From Chara braunii (taxonomy: Eukaryota > Streptophyta > Charophyceae > Charales > Characeae): 24,367 bases of DNA. The translations under genes and the position numbers were made by a program. The notes beneath the pieces were generated by a model. The model did not search any database and was not told where the DNA came from. It saw only the letters and a list, made by a program, of their open reading frames with translations. Shown piece by piece: positions 9,133-18,872 of this stretch; within the stretch, counting starts at the first letter, position 1; each line of letters starts with the position of its first letter. The DNA lies in the NCBI GenBank assembly GCA_003427395.1, contig BFEA01000276.1, forward strand, positions 919,578 to 943,944. The letters run 5' to 3'.

Positions 9133-10179
9133 TGTGAGGATTGAGCCCTCAAATGGGGCCTTGCGGTGATGTACATGTTCTGGGCTAAGGCCCCCAGCAA
9201 GCCTCGTGCCCGCCCTAAGTGAAGGCGGGCCAGCAAATCAACGAGAGCCCCTTTCTCTTCAACATTTCACGAAGTGGGGTCTATACAGTTGCTGCACGCC
9301 AGTTCGTTGGAGTGCACCGAGTACCAGATCTCTGCAAATGCAGAAGGACCAGGGGCCCCATAATTGGTTAGGCCCTGGGCGCATAAACGTGAGGCCGACA
9401 TTGCATGCTGGACATAAAGGTCGAAAATCGCAATGGGAAACCGGTCCACTATCTGAATCTGGACGCAGGCCTTGATGAAGAGGCGCAACTGTATAACATG
9501 GGCCCCAACCGCATTGGGCCGGGGTACAGGTACTGGGGCCCAGGCACAGGCTTAAGGGAGGCCGCCCACACGCAACACTGGCATATAGGCAGAACAGGCG
9601 AGTAGATATGGATCTTGGCCATTGCGAGCAAGGCCGGCACGCTGCGCATTTGCGAGGTGCTGCGCTGCGCTAGGCTGAGGGAAGGCAAGTTGGCGCTAAG
9701 CAGTAGGACGCAGCCTGGGCGCAGGGCGCTGGCAGCCATAGAAGGGCTGCATGAGGGCGCTGGAGGAGGTGAGGGCGAGGGTGGTTCCTCGGGAAGTGAA
9801 GGGCGCTGTGTGGGATAACAAGGGAGAGTGAGGGACAAGAGAGAGTGACGTACCAGGTAGGAGAGGAGGTCGACATTGGTGTTGACGTCATCATTGGCTG
9901 GTCGTCAAGTCGTCTGGTTGCTTCCATGACTGTAGTTGTAGGATAGGCTGTAGAGTAGATAGGGCGCTTGGCGCCATTCAAGAGAGAGGGATACTTCGGG
10001 TTATGTTGTTGGTGTTGCCCGATTGGGCTTGGACATTGACTCGCGACTTTTGCTGTATCGTTCTCAAATGGATGGTTGCTTGGTCCCAATGTGTTATCTG
10101 CTCTTGCTTTGACTACTCAGACTTCAGTGTGATTTGCAATTGGGATTTCTTTGCTTTGTCCACATTCATGTTCCTTGCA
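9133..10179 (+). repeat. Right (3') LTR of the plus-strand chromovirus
   Basis: This is the second 1047-bp LTR, beginning TGTGAGGATTGAGCCC and ending TTGCA. It is followed by taaa, which repeats the four bases before the left LTR. TGACGTCA is kept at 9883-9890. ORFs on either strand here are shadows. Confidence 0.95.
9883..9890. promoter_or_regulatory. TGACGTCA octamer in the right LTR
   Basis: This is identical to the site at 1599-1606 and at the same offset within the LTR, while many bases around it have changed. Confidence 0.5.
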
Positions 10180-10419
10180 TAAATAAATTTTGAAATAAAT
10201 TCAAATTTATTTTCTTCCAATATTTTGAACAACGAATTTTGTAAATGTCCTTCGGATCCTTCAAAATTTTGTTCTACCCGAATTAGTTTCGAATAAATAA
10301 AATTCCCATTGGAATAATTTCTTTATTCAATATTTCCCTACTTTCCAGAAATCTTGGCAATTATCATTATTTTTGAATTTATTGATAAATAAATAAGGGA
10401 TTGGCCCCCCCATCTCCAC
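10180..10419. repeat. AT-rich tract, right part, upstream of the second gag
   Basis: The AT-rich composition of 1-848 resumes at the end of the right LTR and stops abruptly about 20 nt before the ATG at 10420. No gene is seen. It is inferred to be the leader or LTR of the element that owns the next gag. Confidence 0.55.
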
Positions 10420-11930
10420 ATGCCACCACGCCAAACCAAGAACTCCCAACGCGCCGCCGCCAATACCGCCGCTGCTGCCGCCGCCACCGCTGCTGCTGCA
10501 TCCTCCACATCCATTCCGGCCACGTCCTCCGCCCCCTCTTCCCCCGACATGGCCGCATCCTCCATCAACATGTCGACTCAGTCGATAGCATCGCCCGCAA
10601 GCTCGCAGGTGAACAACCACCAGCAAACACCGCCACCCCCGACCTCTCCGCCATCCTCCACACACTCAACACCCTCCAAACCTCCGTCATCGCCTCTCTC
10701 AACGACATAAAGGCCACCATGTCCGACAACGTCACCACGCTCGAAGGGAACAACCCCTCCATCACGGTCGTCACCATCGTCGCACCTCCCTCCTCCACAG
10801 CGCACACCACTCCCTCCTCCACAGCCGCCTCCAGCAACACCCCCCCTCTAACCTCCTCCACTCCTACCACCTCTACCACCATATCCCCCAACCCTTCCTC
10901 CTCAACCCTTCCCCCGTCCTCATCATCCACCACCGTTTCGCTCCCCCCACCTCCTCCCTCATCCGACGCATCCAACACACCGCCTCATTCCTCGCATATT
11001 CACATCACCCCTCTTCCCCCCCCGCACTCTCATACCATTCCCCAACCCATCATGACGACCTCCACCATCCCCACCCTTCGTCCCACCTATTCCCAAGTCA
11101 CCTCCGGGGTTTACCCCGCAATGCCACAACTTCCCCCCAACTACCTCCTTGATGACAACAGCCAATTCGATTACACCTGCTACGACACCACCCCTGATAA
11201 CCTCAACTTCAACACCCTCGCCCGGATCGTTTCCCGCGAAGGGGAAATCCCCCGTTCCTTCCGATCCGCCGACATCATGTCCTTCTCCGGCCTTCCCCAT
11301 GAGGATGTTTTCCTCCACCACATGCCCCTTGTCCACTGGCTTTCCATTGTCACCTCCCGCCTCCTCGCCAATGTCGCCAAATGGTGGATGGCCGAAGTCA
11401 ACAACCGCCGCGCCTCCGGAGGACCGCGTCACTCCTTCCTCCAATGGGCCAACCTTCTCACTGCCACCTTCCGCCCCTAGAAAACCATCGATTACTACCT
11501 CGAACAATTATGTCACCTCCGCCAGACCGGTCCCACGGACCACTTCGTCCAATACATCTTCTCCCTCCGCCATCACCTCCCCACCACCGTCATTCCCGAC
11601 TTTGCGTTCATCTCCCACATCAAGCGAGTATGCCACAAAGACCTTGCAACCGCCCTCGCCCACTAACTCGACATGCCCCTTGCTGGCCTCCTCTCTCGCA
11701 TGCTTCACCACGATTGACTCCTCCACCCCCATCACCAGTCCGCGCCTGCTCCCTCCCGCCCCCTCTTTTTCCATAACGACACCACTAAACGCACCTCCGA
11801 TGACGACTTCGACACTACCTCTCTCGACCCCTCCCAATTCACCATTGAGGACCTCAACACCACCCACCTTATGAGGACGGAACGCCAGGATCGTGCCACC
11901 CGACCATTGAGGACCTCCAGACCGCCCCCG
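10420..11930 (+). pseudogene. C-rich gag of a second, unrelated LTR retroelement, truncated
   Basis: From ATG 10420 the frame encodes MPPRQTKNSQRAAANT followed by alanine runs. A frameshift at about 10575 leads into the frame ...SIARKLAGEQ, a short helical linker, a long Ser/Thr/Pro low-complexity region (about 10770-11130), and a capsid-like domain from about 11150 (FDYTCYDTTPDNLNF, KWWMAEVNNRRASGG, then DYYLEQLCHLRQTGPTDHFVQ). The last part matches the general pattern of plant retrotransposon gag domains. In-frame stops are at 11478-11480 (TAG), about 11663 (TAA) and about 11717 (TGA). Third codon positions are overwhelmingly C, quite unlike the AT-rich leader or the chromoviruses. No zinc knuckle or pol follows: the sequence ends in a minus-strand integrase fragment. 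I recognise no closer family. Confidence 0.75.
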
Positions 11931-12222
11931 CTGTTGTCTTTCTATAACCGAAATGTCCAGTCGCGTCGTGGCACTCGCCTAAAAATAAACTACGCAAAGA
12001 CTCTCTACATGGAACACACAAACGTTTATTCCCAACCTTCTCAAGGAACAGTAAGCCATCAACCTGCACAAACTCATTAGATGTGGCGTTATCCTTGGCC
12101 ACTAGTTTGTGCACGGTTTCAGACGTTATCGGGTCCTCTTGATAGGCTTCCACCATAGATCGAGTTACATCATTAGCTATCCCAAACTCAGTCACTAGCG
12201 CGCCCAGATAGTCTGCCCTGCA
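11930..12222 (-). pseudogene. Integrase N-terminal fragment (minus copy)
   Basis: The frame from 12195 downward starts MTEFGIANDVTRSMVEAY and matches the plus copy from 7606 onward. It keeps the His pair of the zinc domain (ECHDATGHFGYRKT), which the plus copy has partly lost. After RKTT the match ends and the sequence turns into the antisense of the second element's gag, marking a break near 11930. Confidence 0.8.
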
Positions 12223-12780
12223 TTATAGTGCATCAGCCACCTTGTTGTATTCTCCCTTCAGAGAGTCGAGCTTGAAGCCATGCCTATCTATGACTTCAAT
12301 CCACCTCTTGAGTGCATCGGAGAGCACGGGCTGTATCTTAATCCAGCACAATGTCTCATGGTCAGATCTCACATATAAGAATCTGCCTAGGAGGTAATGC
12401 CTCCAGCGGACCAGCGCTCTATAGAGGGCATAGAGCTCTTGCTCATATGTAGACTTAGCTAGTTCTCGAGATGGCATCTTTTTGCTCATGTACTCGATCG
12501 GCCTCAACTTTTTCCCCTCCAGCGCAAGGACAGCGCCTATGCCATATTGACTGGCGTTTGTGGTCACTACAAAGGACAGTCTAGGATCGGAAAGTTTGAG
12601 GACTTCATAGTGCGTCAGGGCATACTTCAATCTCTTGAAGGATGCCTTGCACTCTTCGGTCCACTGCCTTGGGGTGTCAAGGCACGTGAGGTCAGCTAGA
12701 GGGGAAGCTATAGTACTATAGTTTTTCACAAACGGGCGGTAGTAGCCCGTCATCCCAAAAAATGACCTCACCTCAATCAC
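12223..12780 (-). pseudogene. RNase H domain (minus copy), first catalytic Asp changed to Asn
   Basis: An open frame of 185 codons covers the connection (FFGMTGYYRPFVKNYS) and RNase H. The first acidic position reads TTNASQYGIGAVLA: the expected Asp is Asn (codon at 12556-12558 on the plus-strand numbering). The Glu in YEQELYAL and the Asp in VRSDHETL are kept. It ends at KVADAL. It overlaps the RT frame by a few bases in a different frame. Confidence 0.87.
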
Positions 12781-13620
12781 AAACTGAGCTCTGGGCAGTC
12801 ACGTACGCTGGCCACTTTTGCATCATCCGGCCTCTGACCATCCGCGGAGATCTCATGACCCAAATACAAGATCTTGGTGCGACCAAATTCGCATTGTTCC
12901 AAGTTAACCTTGTTCTGGTGCTGTCTTAGGAGCCCCAGCACAATTTTCACGTGCTCAATGTGCTCCTCTACAGTCCTACTAAAGATAAGGATACCGTCGA
13001 GGTACATGACGATAAACTTGTGTGAGTAGTCATGAAAGATCCGGTGAATTGCATGCTGGAATATCCGAGGAGCATTGCATAGACCAAAGGGCATCACTAC
13101 AAACTCGTACAGGTCGTACCTGGTCGGGAAAGCAGTTTTGTGTTGATCCTCGGGTCTAATGGCAATCTGATGGTATCCGGACTTCAAATCTATGTTTGTG
13201 AAGTACCAACATCCCTGCACTTTATCCAAGAGGTTATCGATGTGTGGTAGGGACTCCGCGTTCTTAACAGTGATGGGATTGAGGCCCCTATAGTCAATGC
13301 ACATCCTTAGGGTCTTCCCTTTCTATGGGACAAATAAGACTGGCGCACCGTAGGGGGACTTACTTGGCCAGATCCAACCCTTCTCTATGAGCTCCTTGAG
13401 CTGGCGGCGGAGCTCATCTAACTTCGTAGGAGACATCCTGTATATTCGCCCTCTACGTACCTTGCTACCAGGAACAACTTCAATTGCGTGGAGAACCTCC
13501 CTTTCTACCACACCCCTTAGGCTCCTCAACGAGGTCTGAATATTGTGCAACGACTGCTTCCTCTGGGGGTGACTTTACGACCCCCCCTTTTCTCAGAAAC
13601 AAAGACTAGGTACATACCTT
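12777..13620 (-). pseudogene. Reverse transcriptase (minus copy) with YLDG in place of YLDD
   Basis: Two frames, 13550-13323 and 13304-12777, cover the RT and are separated by a stop near 13321. The motifs MCIDYRGLNPITVKN, IDLKSGYHQIAIR and MPFGLCNAPRIFQ are clear. The catalytic box reads YLDG (12993-13004), so the second Asp is lost. Motif B has the normal Gly, unlike the plus copy. The deletion seen at 6968 in the plus copy is absent here (GQRPDDAKVAS). Confidence 0.9.
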
Positions 13621-13689
13621 TCTCACGATTCTACTTCTAGTAGTCGTAGAAAGACGACACGTACATGCAACCATAGTTCTCCACTAGGC

Positions 13690-14300
13690 TGCTAGCCTTG
13701 AACTTCTACAGCCTAACGATCCTTCCATTTGGCAACTTGTGAATCATTACCTTCCTATCCCAATCGAACTGAGGCTTAGCAAACTCAAGGTAGTACATGC
13801 CTAGCAACATGTCAAATGGCAGCTCATCGCGCACTAGGAATGAGATCTTGTGTCTCAGTTCCCGCCTCTATAGGAGAAGGTACCGACTACATCCTTGATA
13901 TAGTCTTTGACTATCATGGAGTGCTTGTTGGCTAAGGTAGATGCTACAGACCTGCTAAGCCGCTGCACTTGGTCCGCTAAGCGCAACCTATGCACACAAG
14001 CACCACTGATGAAGTTTCGCGTAGAACCTATGTTTGCGAAGGCTCCAATTTTCTAGCCACCTACATCGACTTCTACCACAAAGCGTTCACCCTTTAGACC
14101 GTTGTTCAACATCCCCCAGGAGTCTTTAGGGTCACTCTAAACACCCAATCTCCAGCTCCAGACACATCCATCGAGCAGAGTATCGATTGGTCTGGATCTA
14201 TTTGCAGGGCGATCAAGTGGTTAATAGCCTTGGCCATGGCCATCATCTGAAATGGAGAGGGCAAGGTAACCACTTCAGCACGCGTAAGAGTGGCTAACAC
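13690..14300 (-). pseudogene. Protease region (minus copy), catalytic Asp changed to Asn
   Basis: The segment 14300-14106 matches the linker before the plus-strand protease (DQSILCSMDVS). Downstream, with stops and at least one frameshift, the active-site loop reads FANIGSTRNFIS. Asn replaces the catalytic Asp (codon at 14032-14034) and Ile follows it, as in the plus copy. The segment from [16 protein letters not shown] runs straight into the pre-RT linker, showing what the plus copy looked like before the plastid insert. Confidence 0.8.
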
Positions 14301-14302
14301 TC

Positions 14303-16088
14303 CTACTTGCCCGAGGTGTTTCCCTGGGAAGTGCTCGCAGAAGCACCACCAGAGTTGGAAGATCTAGTTGTTACTATAAAGGGCGCTACATTCCCAACGA
14401 CCCACTTACTCTTACACTTGCTCATTGAGTGCACATACTGGCCACAATTGAAACAAGCGCCTCGTGCAACACGGTCTCGCCACACCTCGTACTCTAGACC
14501 AAGCTTAACCCATATGGGTAGTCCTTGGTCACCTTGACCCTTCGGCCGGCCTACCTTCTGTTTCCCGACCCCCTTAGCCTTTTCTCTTATGCGAGCAACT
14601 ACTCCACCCTCTGAAATCTCCCCACTGCCATCCACCTCTGCCTCTTCCCCAAGGTTAGAGAAGTCGTCATCTCAGTCGCTTGGTCGTCATGGTCAACGAA
14701 CATAAGATTGTCGTTCTTCCTCCAATCCTAAGGAAGCTTTTTCTTCCTCCCATCTGCTTGTCCGTGCTGGACACTCCCAAGCCTAACCTCTATGTCTAGG
14801 GCTGTCTTGCTGAACGAGGCAAAGTCATCCACATCTATGGAGGGCGCATCGACCAACTTATTTTTGGCATCTGTAGGCAGACGTGCCACTTGTTGTAGAC
14901 TAGCCGTACGAACTCCTCCAATGATCTGGCCTGTGCCCAGCCTTCGAAGGTTTAACCATATATGTGTTGTTGTACTAACCCGTTCAACCATCTGGCTGCA
15001 GATCCCTCTAGGAAGGATGCAGTGACAATGACCTCTTCCTCGGTCCTTGTGAGCTTGTGCCTCACATATGTAGGCACAGTCCTCACCCAGGTATCCAAGT
15101 CCTCTTCCTTCTTATTGTCAAAGAAGGGTTTAGACCGTTTAGGACTCAACAAGGGTATCTTGGGTGTCCACTGCATAGAGTGTACAACACCCTGTGCTTG
15201 CTGTTGCGGCGATAACTGTTACAAAGGCTGTTGTACATGCGGGTACCCTATAGCAGCGGCCGCTGGATGGGGAAGTGAAGGAGGTACCGGAATCTGCCCA
15301 CTACTACCCGTTGCTAAACCGCCTGAAATGGGCATGCTAAACCGTGGGGTAAAGGATGGTCCCGCTGGTGGCAGCGTCAATGCGGGACCTGCAACCATAG
15401 CGAGAGCTACAGAAACCTGCGGTAGCCTCACCATAGGTGGAGGTGCTCGTACCGCAGTCAATATCTGGTTCTGGCCGGCTACCAGATCGGCCAACAATTC
15501 CTGTTGCACGGCCTGTGCTTCGGCCACACTCAACAGGGAGTTCCGAAGAGACCTCACAACAGAGTTGACTCATCTATGGCCTCCAGACCTCTTAGCTCCT
15601 GCATCCTTGCCCCTAATCTGGCTTTTCTAATTCTAGCTCTGTCTCTCCTCTCCTCTACTTCCTGCAACTGGCGTTGTAGTTCTGCGTGGAGGGCATTTGT
15701 TTCAGCGATCTCAAAATCCTCATCTAACATGGGTTGCTGCTGGCTGACCTGCAGGCCAACAGACTGACTAACAAAAGGCTGGGTCATCCCCGGACTGACA
15801 CCTGACAAAGAGGCTTGAGATGTGGCCTGTGACATTGTAGAGGCGGTAGCCATGGCTGCCTCGGCGTTGGCTCTAGTGTCTGCTGCCTGCAGCTAGTGCC
15901 CTTTCTGCACTGGCTGCAGCTTCCCTACCCCTCTGCAATGTTCTCCTCTCTCTGGCTTCTCTCTGCAGTCTCCTTTCCTCTCCTTGTTCTAACACTAGGA
16001 AAGTGGTCGGCCGACTGAGTGCAAGTCTATGGGTAAGCCTCCTATCGTCCTGGTCTAGTTCCTTAACCTCACTGTCATCTCCACTCAT
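14303..16088 (-). pseudogene. Decayed gag (minus copy)
   Basis: ATG 16088 opens MSGDDSEVKELDQDDRRL, the start that the plus copy has lost. Successive frames follow: 16088-15873, 15853-15554 (Gln-rich, then an ELQRQLQEVEERRDR coiled coil), 15557-15219, 15176-14952 (capsid-like, TWVRTVPTYVRHKL), 14991-14728, and 14635-14303 with the CCHC knuckle (14414-14455) after a basic stretch. Part of the capsid region between about 14950 and 14800 is shorter than in the plus copy. Multiple frameshifts and stops make it non-coding. Confidence 0.83.
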
Positions 16089-17249
16089 GAGCTACATGTG
16101 GCCTGCGATCTGCAATGGTGTCCTCGCTGGGACCTACCGCAGCACGACACCAAACCGGTTTTTAAAATAAAATCAAATAAAATAAATATTCGTTCCAGCT
16201 TCGTCAGAAAGTAGTCAAGCGGTAACAGCAGATAATCTCAGATTCCTACAAACAATTATATTCCTACTTTTGACTAGTCTGAAACATATTGCAATGCAGC
16301 CTAGAATATTCACTACTCTATCTGCAACCGTCTGTTAGTTGTCAGGAAAGTCTGTAGCAACTAACTAATCAAAAATAAAAATAAAATCATTTGTTGGTGT
16401 GTATGCAGAATGGAAATATACAATGATTAACAATCGAGCAGTTTACTGGAATCTTCTCTCCCCCTGTATCCCTCTTGAGTAATCACTTTGTGTCAACGTC
16501 CTGAAGCTCTGGTTCAGTGGCGTGTCTGAAGGTGTGCAATCGGCCCACTCCTGTGCCCCAAGTCAATCAGAACTGCCCAGCCCCCACCGTACTATTTTTA
16601 TACTCGCACACAACACAAGTCATATCCCCGCCGGAGTCTCTTTATAGACGGTCCGGTACTCGTCTCTCCCTCATAGGGATGGCCTGCCCGACATGACCAC
16701 TACAGCACAGCAACCAGGCCAAACAACAAGCGGCAAAGCATGTGTGTACTAGTCCCAGCGGGTTGGGATGGTGACCATGACCCGAGGGCTTCATCCAGGG
16801 CCCTTGGGAAGCAACGCCCGTCTCCCACCAGCTTGCTCCCAGCAAGAATGTTGATTCTCAAGGTTGAGCGCTCGTGACACCTCACAATGAGAGGACTATC
16901 CAGACAGAACTCACTTCCTCACAGTAAGAAGTAACGAAGAGGGTAGATAAGGTAAGGAGCAACGTACCTCATAATGCTGGCCCCAACCACAGATTTCTCA
17001 CCAGTAACCTGATGTGCATTTATGATGACAGGTCGATGCCTCGGCACAACCCACAATACAATGCAGTTCCACCTCAGCTTAAATGCCACATCAGCGAGCT
17101 TTCATCCTCCAGCCTGCACCCCTATGTCACCACATAGCCTTCCTGGCGCGCCCACACGACACTGGGCCGCCTATACAACCCAACGCACAAGCCCCACCAT
17201 ATCCAGCGAAGCAGCTATTGCGAAGGAGCCAGCGGAGCGGCTCGAAACA
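16089..17249 (-). other. Leader of the minus-strand chromovirus
   Basis: This non-coding stretch lies between the PBS and gag. About 16700-16985 aligns with 2200-2480 of the plus copy, including ggtacgttg (donor-like GT at 16966-16967). The remainder, 16150-16500, is AT-richer and shows no clear similarity or gene. The ORFs 16642-16885 lie in two different frames and are not supported as genes. Confidence 0.65.
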
Positions 17250-17261
17250 GCTCCGATACCA
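17250..17261 (-). other. Primer binding site of the minus copy
   Basis: On the minus strand it reads TGGTATCGGAGC, 3 nt from the LTR end TTGCA. It is one mismatch from the usual plant iMet-type site. Confidence 0.85.
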
Positions 17262-17264
17262 AAC

Positions 17265-18130
17265 TGCAAGGAAACTGAGCGATAGTGAAATGACGAGTTT
17301 CAGAATGCAAAATTACATTGAAAGCCGGAAAGTCAAACACTGTCCAGAAAGCAGATATACACTGATGTTCCACCAACGAAGAACCAAAGCACCGAATCGA
17401 AATGTGAGTGAGAGCATACTCTCGCCACCACCAACGTCTGTATGCAGAGCCCTTCCTCCTACTTGGCGCTCAGCGCCCAGACTACGATCACACAGCTACT
17501 ACCCAGCCTACGAATTGACAATGCAACCTGTTGACGTCAGCAGCAACAACCGAAGTACATGAAGATGTCGACCTTGTAGACCATCGCCAAGACCAGGCAC
17601 GTGCCCTAATATCATCATCCTCATCTCTCTCCCTCTCCCTCGTCATCTTCACTCACGTCTTCTTCCTCATACACAAAGACCACCACCACCTCCACTCGCT
17701 ACGTCCAAGCCGGGCCAGGCTACGGGGGCTGGCTATGGCGCTGCCCTCAGCAGCGCCCTTCACCCTGCACGCCTGCGCATGCGCACAGGCGCCTCCAGTA
17801 GCTTCACTCTCGGCCAATGTGTCTGCGCCCAGGCCCGTTCACACAGTGGCCTGGGACAGAATTGGTTAGGCATGCCCAACCACCCAGGCACAAACGTGCG
17901 GTGTACCCCGCTTTCACCACATTGCTGGAAGAGCCTGGAAGGCAGACGAATATGTTGGATTCTCACAAGCAAGGCGGATGTAACGAACTGGTGCGTGGCA
18001 ACTGTCTGGCGGCCAACAAGATTTGCAAAAATTGACTAATTCAGGGCTCATTGAGATTCAGGGCCATGCCTTCACTTAGGGCGGGCACCCGTTTGCTGCA
18101 GGGGCCTTATGCCAGTATGCCGAGGGGTAA
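17265..18130 (-). repeat. Single LTR of the minus-strand chromovirus (outer edge approximate)
   Basis: The inner edge is fixed by TTGCA next to the PBS. Short blocks match the plus-strand LTR in the same order: GTGCCCGCCCTAAGTGAAGG, ACAGTTGCC, AATTGGTTAGGC, AGGTCGACAT and TGACGTCA. The rest is diverged. A TG start could not be fixed, so the outer edge near 18130 is a guess and the LTR may be truncated. Confidence 0.7.
17532..17539. promoter_or_regulatory. TGACGTCA octamer in the minus-strand LTR
   Basis: This is the same perfect octamer as in the plus LTRs. It too follows an AGGTCGACAT block, at a somewhat longer distance. Its survival in an otherwise diverged LTR suggests function in this family. 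Confidence 0.5.
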
Positions 18131-18140
18131 GATCCTTGGA

Positions 18141-18383
18141 GATTTTTTTTCCCCCGAAAATTGATAGCGGTCACTTCTTCTTCCACTACTTCTTCTTCCT
18201 CCCACCATCACCCCCCAATCTCGTTTTTTTTTTTAATTTAATAAAATTGGCAGGGCTCACTTCTTGTTCTTCTGCTTCTTCCTCCCACCATCACCCACCT
18301 CGTTCCATTCTTCTTTTTTTTCAAAAATTTGTCAGGCACACTTCTTCTTCTTCTTCTTCCTCCTGAAAACTATAGCGGGCGGG
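18141..18383. repeat. Imperfect CTTC-rich repeat units with T runs
   Basis: About three imperfect units of roughly 75 bp are visible. Each has a cacttcttc run and two share ctcccaccatcaccc followed by a T run. The unit starts are near 18173, 18257 and 18338. The ORFs here are low-complexity Phe/Ser/Pro. It may be the 5' flank of the hAT element; no gene is seen. Confidence 0.55.
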
Positions 18384-18677
18384 AAGGGCACCAGCTCAAA
18401 TCAGCATCCGTTTGAGCCCGTGACTGGTAAAGAGAGGGAGAGATTGCTTAAACAGTATGATATTTGGAGATAGGCTGATTAAGGGCAGAAGGTGACTAAC
18501 GGAAAGTCACACAGCTCGTGGAGGATGTGGCTCGTCGGAACTGATCCTACAGCAATGAAGCACTTCATCCAACCATCAAATGTCACATGTTGCAAGCACA
18601 AGAGTGGGGAGATACTTGCTGCGATCCGCAGCTTCCATTCACCATTAGAGATCCCCAAGAAGCTCATAGGGGTATAG
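18384..18677 (+). pseudogene. BED-type zinc-finger remnant of the hAT transposase
   Basis: A frame ending at 18473 gives HPFEPVTGKERERLLKQYD. After a stop, another (18492-18677) gives SSWRMWLVGTDPTAMKHFIQPSN followed by VTCCKHKSGEIL. The spacing of an MKHF helix and a CCKH pair is what remains in many plant hAT BED fingers, but the first Cys pair is not visible. The identification leans on the clear hAT core downstream. Confidence 0.5.
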
Positions 18678-18860
18678 GGGCATATAGGGGTGGTAGACTC
18701 AGGTAGAGGTGGTATTGGGGGGGGTATGCGGGTGTTGGGGGGCGGTTTGGGGGTGTTGGGGAGGTGTATGGGGGTATTGGGGGCGGGTATGGGGTTGTTG
18801 GTGGGGTTATAAGGGGTTCTCTACCCTTTCTTTTTTTTTTTTTTGCGGGTTGCCGACAAC
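18665..18860. repeat. G-rich repeat tract followed by a T run
   Basis: Runs of three to eight G separated by short T/A spacers (ggggtgttgggg-like, mostly 18714-18815) give many possible G-quadruplexes. A long T run follows at about 18829-18844. ORFs rich in Gly and Trp here are by-products of the repeat. It interrupts the hAT reading frame between the BED remnant and the linker. Confidence 0.7.
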
Positions 18861-18872
18861 CCCGACAGGTAG

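Larger units (their letters stand above)
849..10179 (+). mobile_element. Full-length Ty3/gypsy chromovirus (LTR retrotransposon), inactive
   Basis: The element has two LTRs of exactly 1047 bp that begin TGTGAGG and end TTGCA. A primer binding site lies 3 nt inside the left LTR and a polypurine tract abuts the right one. The order gag, protease, RT, RNase H, integrase is that of Ty3/gypsy, and the chromodomain-like tail places it with chromoviruses. A 4-bp duplication, taaa, flanks it (845-848 and 10180-10183); 5 bp is more usual. The LTRs differ at roughly 40 positions by hand count (about 96% identity), so the insertion is not recent. Frameshifts, stops, a lost gag start, small deletions in integrase and a 410-bp foreign insert make it non-functional. 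A diverged relative lies on the minus strand at about 11930-18130. Confidence 0.95.
11930..18130 (-). mobile_element. Truncated minus-strand Ty3/gypsy chromovirus
   Basis: On the minus strand this copy reads LTR (about 18130-17265), PBS, leader, gag, protease, RT, RNase H and the beginning of integrase. It stops inside the integrase zinc domain near 11930 and has no second LTR. It belongs to the same family as the plus-strand element: the proteins align throughout and the leaders share blocks. Its LTR is strongly diverged, so it is a different subfamily or much older. Active-site changes in protease, RT and RNase H, plus many stops, make it inactive. Confidence 0.9.

Noticed and set aside
10327-11867. 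Gly/Val-rich minus-strand ORFs opposite the C-rich gag
   Set aside because: A C-rich coding strand gives long stop-free G-rich antisense frames; these are shadows.
16642-16885. Two small minus-strand ORFs in the leader
   Set aside because: The similar region in the plus copy uses a different frame, so the DNA is conserved but the protein is not.
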